DNA from: an uncultured Nitrosomonadaceae bacterium
GTDB taxonomy: Bacteria; Pseudomonadota; Gammaproteobacteria; Burkholderiales; Nitrosomonadaceae
Length of the DNA: 64,000 bases
Direction: 5' to 3'
NCBI GenBank assembly: GCA_943787405.1
Contig: CALSMH010000002.1
Coordinates: 1 to 64,000, forward strand
Shown: one piece after another, positions 59,291 to 64,000 of the stretch
Numbering within the stretch: the first letter of the stretch is position 1
Layout: the number at the start of each line of letters is the position of its first letter
Notes under the pieces: generated by a model
Database searches by the model: none
What the model was told of the DNA's origin: nothing
Seen by the model: only the letters and a program-made list of their open reading frames with translations
Translations under genes and position numbers: made by a program

Positions 59291-59806
59291 ATGCGTGTCA
59301 ATATCATAGGAATTTTATTGATAATGAAATTTAAGATATGTAAAGATTTAGGACTCAGAAAATATCGGGTCCGAGCAACGCTGCTAGTTTTATTGTTTGG
59401 CCTTAACACACATGCCGGTGCAGCTTTAGAGTATCTCTCTTTAGCTGATAATGCAGTGATTATGTATAACGCCCCTTCAATAAAGGCAGATAAATTATAT
59501 GTGGCTAGTCGTTACCTGCCGGTTGAAGCAGTTGTTAGAGTTGAGGGGTGGATAAAGGTTCGTGATAGTAGTGGCATTCTTTCATGGGTAGAACAGAAGG
59601 CAATAAGTGGCAAACGTTTTGTAGTAGTTATTGAGCAGCAGGCGCAGATTTATCAGGCAGCAGATATTAATTCAACATTGTTATTTTTGGCTCAAAAAGA
59701 TGTTGTTTTTGAGTGGTTGGAGGACTCTTCGAATGGATGGGTGAAGGTGCGACATCGTAACGGACAATCTGGTTACGTAAAGACGAATCAGATTTGGGGC
59801 TCATGA
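59291..59806 (+). CDS. SH3-like domain protein of the secB-gpsA interval
   Basis: A 171-residue exported protein. The start is uncertain: ATG 59291 follows secB by 1 bp, while ATG 59324 has AGGA upstream. A hydrophobic signal segment (about 28-45, ATLLVLLFGLNTHAGA) is followed by two bacterial SH3-like repeats (about 47-105 and 110-168), each with a W-containing strand (EGWIKVRDSSG, NGWVKVRHRNGQ). Probably periplasmic; a peptidoglycan-related role is a guess from the domain type. Its TGA overlaps the gpsA ATG. A gene of this type between secB and gpsA is often seen in betaproteobacteria. Confidence 0.8.
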   Translation: MRVNIIGILLIMKFKICKDLGLRKYRVRATLLVLLFGLNTHAGAALEYLSLADNAVIMYNAPSIKADKLYVASRYLPVEAVVRVEGWIKVRDSSGILSWVEQKAISGKRFVVVIEQQAQIYQAADINSTLLFLAQKDVVFEWLEDSSNGWVKVRHRNGQSGYVKTNQIWGS

Positions 59807-60807
59807 AAATAGCTGTTTTAGGTGCAGGTGCCTGGGGTACCGCCTTGGCTATCAATCTTTTAAAAAATTCCAATTCAAGACACGAAATAACCCTGTGGAC
59901 GAATGACCCAGGTCATTGCGCCGAACTCATACAAGAACGTACTAACAGACAATTTTTACCTGGTTTCTCATTACCTGAATCTCTGAAATTAACCTCTGAT
60001 TTTAATGTTGCTGTTAAAGCTGATCTTGCGCTAATTGTTGTTCCTACTGCTGGACTGAGAGAAACATTACGGGCAATTGTTTCATGTGGTAAAGCCATTC
60101 CTATAGTCTGGGGGGGTAAGGGGTTTGAAGCCGAGTCAGCTAAATTGCCACATCAAATTGTACTCGAGGAATATGAGGGGGTCGCCCCTTATGGTGTATT
60201 GTCAGGGCCTAGTTTTGCCCAAGAGGTTGCTCAGGGATTGCCGGCAGCCTTGACTTTGGCATCAGGTGATGAGGAGTTCTCAAAAAATACTGCGGCACAA
60301 ATACATTCTTCCAGATTAAGAGTGTATTCAAGTAACGATACTATTGGTGTAGAAACAGGTGGAGCAATTAAAAATGTAATTACTATTGCTGCCGGTATTT
60401 CTGATGGCATGGGGTTAGGGCACAACGCCCGTGCGGCATTAATCACAAGGGGGCTCGCTGAAATCAGTCGATTAGGAATAAAATTAGGTGGCAGGATGGA
60501 AACCTTTATGGGGTTAACGGGAGCAGGGGATCTGATGCTTACCTGTACTGGAGATCTTTCACGCAATCGACAAGTCGGATTAATGTTGGCAGCAGGAAAG
60601 TCACTATCAGATATTCTACAAGCACTTGGCCATGTAGCAGAAGGGGTTTATACGGCGCGAGCAGTACTGAAGTTAAGCCAGGATCTTGATATTGATATGC
60701 CGATTACTCAAGCAGTATGTAGCATACTCAATGATGAGGTGCCACCTAAAAAAGCATTGGAGGCCTTATTGAGTCGTGAGCAGAAAATAGAAAATATTCT
60801 GTTTTAA
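59803..60807 (+). CDS. gpsA: Glycerol-3-phosphate dehydrogenase [NAD(P)+]
   Basis: 334 residues from ATG 59803, which overlaps the preceding stop (ATGA). A TTG three codons earlier is open but less likely. It reduces dihydroxyacetone phosphate to sn-glycerol 3-phosphate for phospholipid synthesis. It has the dinucleotide loop VLGAGAWGTALA, LSGPSFAQEVAQGLP, the catalytic Lys in GGAIKNVITIAAGI, GLGHNARAALITRG, and the TFMGLTGAGDLMLTC segment. Cytoplasmic; last gene of the yibN-grxC-secB-gpsA run. Confidence 0.96.
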   Translation: MKIAVLGAGAWGTALAINLLKNSNSRHEITLWTNDPGHCAELIQERTNRQFLPGFSLPESLKLTSDFNVAVKADLALIVVPTAGLRETLRAIVSCGKAIPIVWGGKGFEAESAKLPHQIVLEEYEGVAPYGVLSGPSFAQEVAQGLPAALTLASGDEEFSKNTAAQIHSSRLRVYSSNDTIGVETGGAIKNVITIAAGISDGMGLGHNARAALITRGLAEISRLGIKLGGRMETFMGLTGAGDLMLTCTGDLSRNRQVGLMLAAGKSLSDILQALGHVAEGVYTARAVLKLSQDLDIDMPITQAVCSILNDEVPPKKALEALLSREQKIENILF

Positions 60808-60997
60808 TATGCAGTGAAATTCGCTAAAGACAGATAGCTATAAGACACTACGAGTAACAATATGATTTATATATGCAAAATTTTTTAGGAATGTTGCATA
60901 TTTTTTAATCAATCGTCAAATTATATTAAGTAAAAAATTGACAACATTAGCTTAATCCCTGATGATTTAAATCACTCTTAACAATAGACAATTTAGA

Positions 60998-62011
60998 ATG
61001 AATCAGCAGCCATCTAATCATACAAATAGCATAACTAAAAAACAGTTTGCTCAGACCGCTAGTAAAGAAGACGACACCTTGCCATCCTGGAGTATTTCTC
61101 AAATTGAAGAGCTGTTAAATCTGCCATTCAATGATCTAATTTATCAGGCGCAGTTAGTCCATAGGAAATATCATGATGCTAATAAGGTACAACTTTCTAC
61201 GTTGGTTTCTGTTAAAACAGGCGGGTGTTCGGAAGATTGTGGTTATTGCCCCCAAGCGGCTCGCTACCATACCGAGGTGAATGATGAAGATATGATGTCA
61301 TTGGATAAGGTGGTGTCAGCGGCTAAAGAAGCAAGAGGTCAAGGTGCATCTCGTTTCTGTATGGGTGCAGCTTGGCGCGGGCCTAAACAACGTGACATAG
61401 AAAAAATTACAGAAATTATCAGTGCAGTAAAGGGACTTGGTTTAGAGACCTGCGCTACACTGGGAATGTTGAAACCAGGGCAGGCTGAGCAGTTGAGTGA
61501 TGCAGGATTAGATTATTACAATCATAATCTTGATACGGCACCAGAATTTTATGGTGAGGTTATTACAACGAGAGCTTATCAGGATCGTCTGAATACACTT
61601 GATAGCGTGCGTAGTGCAGGGATGCATGTATGCTGTGGTGGCATCGTTGGCATGGGAGAGTCTCGTAACGCACGTGCGGGGCTAATCGCACAATTAGCGA
61701 ATCTTAATCCGTATCCAGAATCAGTGCCTGTAAATAAACTGGTACAGGTTAAAGGCACTCCACTATATGGCACAGATGAACTTGATTCTTTTGAATTCAT
61801 ACGAACAATTGCGGCTGCCAGAATCACAATGCCTAAGGCGATGGTAAGGCTCTCAGCTGGTAGAAGCGAGATGTCTGAAGAAGTACAGGCATTATGCTTT
61901 CTTGCAGGTGCCAATTCAATTTTCTACGGGGATAAATTGCTGACTACAGGTAATCCAGAAGCCGAGCAAGATAAAATTATGTTCAGAAAACTAGGCCTTC
62001 AATCATTATAG
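60998..62011 (+). CDS. bioB: Biotin synthase
   Basis: A 337-residue radical-SAM enzyme that inserts sulfur into dethiobiotin. The SAM-cluster motif is CSEDCGYC (C-x3-C-x2-C) at about residue 80. Ligands for the auxiliary [2Fe-2S] lie in [16 protein letters not shown] and [15 protein letters not shown] polar N-terminal extension of about 30 residues precedes the core. The 190-bp gap upstream holds a TTGACA at 60937 but no convincing -10, and I see no BirA-type operator. First gene of bioB-bioF-bioH-bioC. Confidence 0.96.
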   Translation: MNQQPSNHTNSITKKQFAQTASKEDDTLPSWSISQIEELLNLPFNDLIYQAQLVHRKYHDANKVQLSTLVSVKTGGCSEDCGYCPQAARYHTEVNDEDMMSLDKVVSAAKEARGQGASRFCMGAAWRGPKQRDIEKITEIISAVKGLGLETCATLGMLKPGQAEQLSDAGLDYYNHNLDTAPEFYGEVITTRAYQDRLNTLDSVRSAGMHVCCGGIVGMGESRNARAGLIAQLANLNPYPESVPVNKLVQVKGTPLYGTDELDSFEFIRTIAAARITMPKAMVRLSAGRSEMSEEVQALCFLAGANSIFYGDKLLTTGNPEAEQDKIMFRKLGLQSL

Positions 62012-62023
62012 CTTCTAGCAAGA

Positions 62024-63172
62024 ATGTACTCAGAGTCTACTAGACGGTTACATAGTCGGAAAAGCAAAGGATTGTATCGGGACCGTTTGACTTTAGAAGG
62101 GTCGCAGGGAGCCAATATCTCGATAGCCGGGCAGGACTATCTTTCATTTTGTAGCAACGATTATCTTGGTCTAGCTAATCATCCGGAGTTAATTCAGGCA
62201 GTTTGTGAAGGTGCTCAACAATATGGCGTAGGAGCAGGCGCATCACATCTAATCATCGGACACCATATTTCTCATCATAACCTTGAGGAAATGCTGGCGG
62301 ATTTTACTGGGTTTCCTAGAGCGTTGTTGTTTTCTTCAGGGTACATGGCTAATGCCGGAATAGTATCTGCGCTAGTAGGGCGTGGGGATGAAATATATTC
62401 TGACAAGCTCAATCATGCATCTCTCAATGATGCTGCAATGCTTTCTCATGCAAAGTGGATAAGATACCCACATCTTGATTTGGAAATTTTAGAGAACCGA
62501 TTGTCCATGTCCCAGGCTAAGTGTAAATTAGTGATGACCGATGCAGTTTTTAGTATGGATGGAGATATCGCACCTGTTGTTGAATTATTAGTATTATGTG
62601 AAAAATATAATGCCTGGTTACTACTTGATGATGCACATGGTTTTGGAGTAGTTGGTAACGAGGGGCGGGGAATAGTTTCACACTATAGTCTTAGTTCGCC
62701 TCGGATTATTTATATGGCAACTCTTGGTAAAGCAGCAGGTGTCTCCGGTGCGTTCATTGCAGGGCAAGAGGTAGTTATTGAGGCCCTAATTCAATATGCT
62801 CGGAGCTATATATATACTACAGCTATGCCGCCATTATTATCATATGCTTTATTGAAAAGCATAGAGTTAATTAGACGGGAAGGGTGGCGACGTAAAAAAA
62901 TAACGCAGCTAACGGAAACCTTAAAGAATAATCTAAAGTTTCTTCGCTGGACTTTATTGCCTTCTGATATGCCTATACAGCCCGTAATAATTGGGGAGAA
63001 TAGGGAAGTCATGCAGGTTAGGAATGAATTGCAAAACAGGGGCATTTTAGTTCCAGCGATTCGCCCCCCAACGGTACCAAAGAGCTCGGCAAGATTACGA
63101 ATATCTTTATCAGCAGCACATACCATAAAAGATGTTGAGCGATTATCAGCAGCACTGCAAGAATTAGAATGA
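62024..63172 (+). CDS. bioF: 8-amino-7-oxononanoate synthase
   Basis: A 382-residue PLP enzyme (alpha-oxoamine synthase family) condensing pimeloyl-ACP/CoA with L-alanine. It has SNDYLGLANHPEL, GAGASHLIIGHH, the DDAHGFGVVGNEGRG element with the PLP-contacting Asp and His, and the Schiff-base Lys in MATLGKAAGVSGAF. It starts 12 bp after bioB and is followed after 19 bp by bioH. Confidence 0.96.
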   Translation: MYSESTRRLHSRKSKGLYRDRLTLEGSQGANISIAGQDYLSFCSNDYLGLANHPELIQAVCEGAQQYGVGAGASHLIIGHHISHHNLEEMLADFTGFPRALLFSSGYMANAGIVSALVGRGDEIYSDKLNHASLNDAAMLSHAKWIRYPHLDLEILENRLSMSQAKCKLVMTDAVFSMDGDIAPVVELLVLCEKYNAWLLLDDAHGFGVVGNEGRGIVSHYSLSSPRIIYMATLGKAAGVSGAFIAGQEVVIEALIQYARSYIYTTAMPPLLSYALLKSIELIRREGWRRKKITQLTETLKNNLKFLRWTLLPSDMPIQPVIIGENREVMQVRNELQNRGILVPAIRPPTVPKSSARLRISLSAAHTIKDVERLSAALQELE

Positions 63173-63191
63173 ATTTAACGTTGGCAGTGCT

Positions 63192-63968
63192 ATGAAAAAG
63201 GTTTACGTTGAAACACTTGGTGAAGGTCCGGATCTTGTATTGTTGCATGGTTGGGCGATGCACAGTGGTATTTGGCAGAGTGTTCGTAGCCAGTTAGCAC
63301 AACATTTTCGTTTGCATTTGTTAGATCTCCCGGGCCATGGAGCTAGTCCAACTCCATGGATACATGGACCTGATTTCCTAAAAAATATGACTGAAATGAT
63401 TGCGGATAGTTTGCCTGAGCGCAGTATAATCTGCGGGTGGTCATTAGGTGGTCAGATAGCAATGAAGTTGTCGTTGGATACACCAGAAAGAATTAATAAG
63501 CTTATTCTGATATCCACAACGCCTAGTTTTATTCAGCGCAAAGATTGGATATGGGCGATGGAGGAGGCCATATTAGAGTCATTCATTGCAAATTTAAACC
63601 AGGATTGTATTTCTACTTTAAACAGATTTTTTACTTTGCAGATGCAGGGTGAGATCAATACTCTTTTGTTGTTAAGGAGATTACGAAAATACATTTCTAA
63701 AGAAGGAGTTCCTGATTGGGATGGGTTACAGATAGGGATGAAAATTTTACTTACAACTGATCTGCGTAGAAATATAAAGAATATTAATCATCCGGTAACA
63801 TTACTGCATGGAAAAAATGATGCCATCGTGCCTCCAGATGCAGCAAAATGGCTGCATAATAATTTACAAGACTCTAAGTTAATTATGTTCTCAGATTGTG
63901 GGCATATACCATTTTTATCCCATGAGGATCAATTTCTAAGCAGTATATTTAAGGCGACCCGTATATGA
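63192..63968 (+). CDS. bioH: Pimeloyl-ACP methyl ester carboxylesterase BioH
   Basis: A 258-residue alpha/beta hydrolase that releases pimeloyl-ACP from its methyl ester, ending the disguise cycle begun by BioC. It has the oxyanion region LLHGWAMHSGIW, the nucleophile Ser in CGWSLGGQIAMK (about residue 80), the acid in LHGKNDAIVPP, and the catalytic His in DCGHIPFLSH. Its stop codon overlaps the bioC ATG, supporting the assignment over generic hydrolases. Confidence 0.93.
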   Translation: MKKVYVETLGEGPDLVLLHGWAMHSGIWQSVRSQLAQHFRLHLLDLPGHGASPTPWIHGPDFLKNMTEMIADSLPERSIICGWSLGGQIAMKLSLDTPERINKLILISTTPSFIQRKDWIWAMEEAILESFIANLNQDCISTLNRFFTLQMQGEINTLLLLRRLRKYISKEGVPDWDGLQIGMKILLTTDLRRNIKNINHPVTLLHGKNDAIVPPDAAKWLHNNLQDSKLIMFSDCGHIPFLSHEDQFLSSIFKATRI

Positions 63969-64000
63969 GTAATGATCATATTTTAAATAAGCGCCAGTTA
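63965..64000 (+). CDS. bioC: Malonyl-ACP O-methyltransferase BioC, first 12 codons
   Basis: Partial gene, cut by the right edge. The visible start MSNDHILNKRQL resembles the short lead and conserved Lys-Arg-x stretch before the SAM-binding domain of BioC. It overlaps bioH by 4 bp (ATGA). The call rests mainly on context (bioB-F-H-C order) and this short match. Confidence 0.65.
   Translation, partial: MSNDHILNKRQL

Noticed and set aside
60808-60997. BirA operator before bioB
   Set aside because: No TTGTAAACC-type dyad is visible. A TTGACA at 60937 is present, but without a good -10 at the right distance.

Overview
The window looks like chromosomal DNA of an AT-rich betaproteobacterium, most likely a relative of Nitrosomonas/Nitrosomonadales. 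This rests on gene order (rpsU-yqeY-dnaG-rpoD-tRNA; four tRNAs interleaved with tuf-secE-nusG-rplKAJL-rpoBC; a complete nuoA-N; envC-ctpA-moeB beside gpmA; bioB-F-H-C) and on the long lysine-rich N-terminus of RpoD. Genus-level assignment is inference. Both window edges cut genes: tsaD at the left on the minus strand, bioC at the right.

Layout. 1-464 is the 5' part of tsaD, divergent from a macromolecular-synthesis cluster (rpsU, yqeY, dnaG, rpoD; 588-5799) that ends with a CAT-anticodon tRNA. The 3' part of that tRNA is repeated exactly (62 bp) 2.4 kb downstream. The two copies bracket a cassette holding one outer-membrane porin gene and no visible recombinase, which looks like the worn remnant of an integrated element. 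After it come an ornithine-decarboxylase-like gene and an orphan 98-residue gene. The transcription/translation block (10584-24745) runs tRNA-Tyr, tRNA-Gly, tRNA-Thr, tuf, tRNA-Trp, secE, nusG, rplK, rplA, rplJ, rplL, rpoB, rpoC, with a long leader before rplJ and a hairpin between rplL and rpoB. A Pho-box-driven pstC-pstA-pstB transport operon follows (no pstS or phoU in view). Next are tpiA, secG, tRNA-Leu(GAG) and the uninterrupted 14-gene nuo operon for respiratory complex I (29561-44233). Then come htpG, a czcC-czcB-czcA-type tripartite metal efflux operon (46562-52131) and argB. On the minus strand lie gpmA, envC, ctpA and a moeB/thiF-type gene. The plus strand resumes at 57993 with a yibN-like rhodanese, grxC, secB, an SH3-domain protein and gpsA, and the window closes with bioB, bioF, bioH and the start of bioC.

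How it works together. Most of the window is core machinery: transcription, translation, primase, protein export, complex I, glycolysis, cell-wall separation and biotin synthesis. The accessory signals are concentrated at 5.85-8.5 kb (tRNA-anchored remnant with two families of 11-bp-spaced repeats) and in the metal efflux operon. I found no CRISPR array, no rRNA, no intact transposase or integrase, and no convincing wholly new system. The strongest leads for a second look are the tRNA-bracketed porin cassette with its putative integrase arm sites, a rhodanese whose catalytic Cys is Tyr, and several long inverted repeats at operon boundaries.
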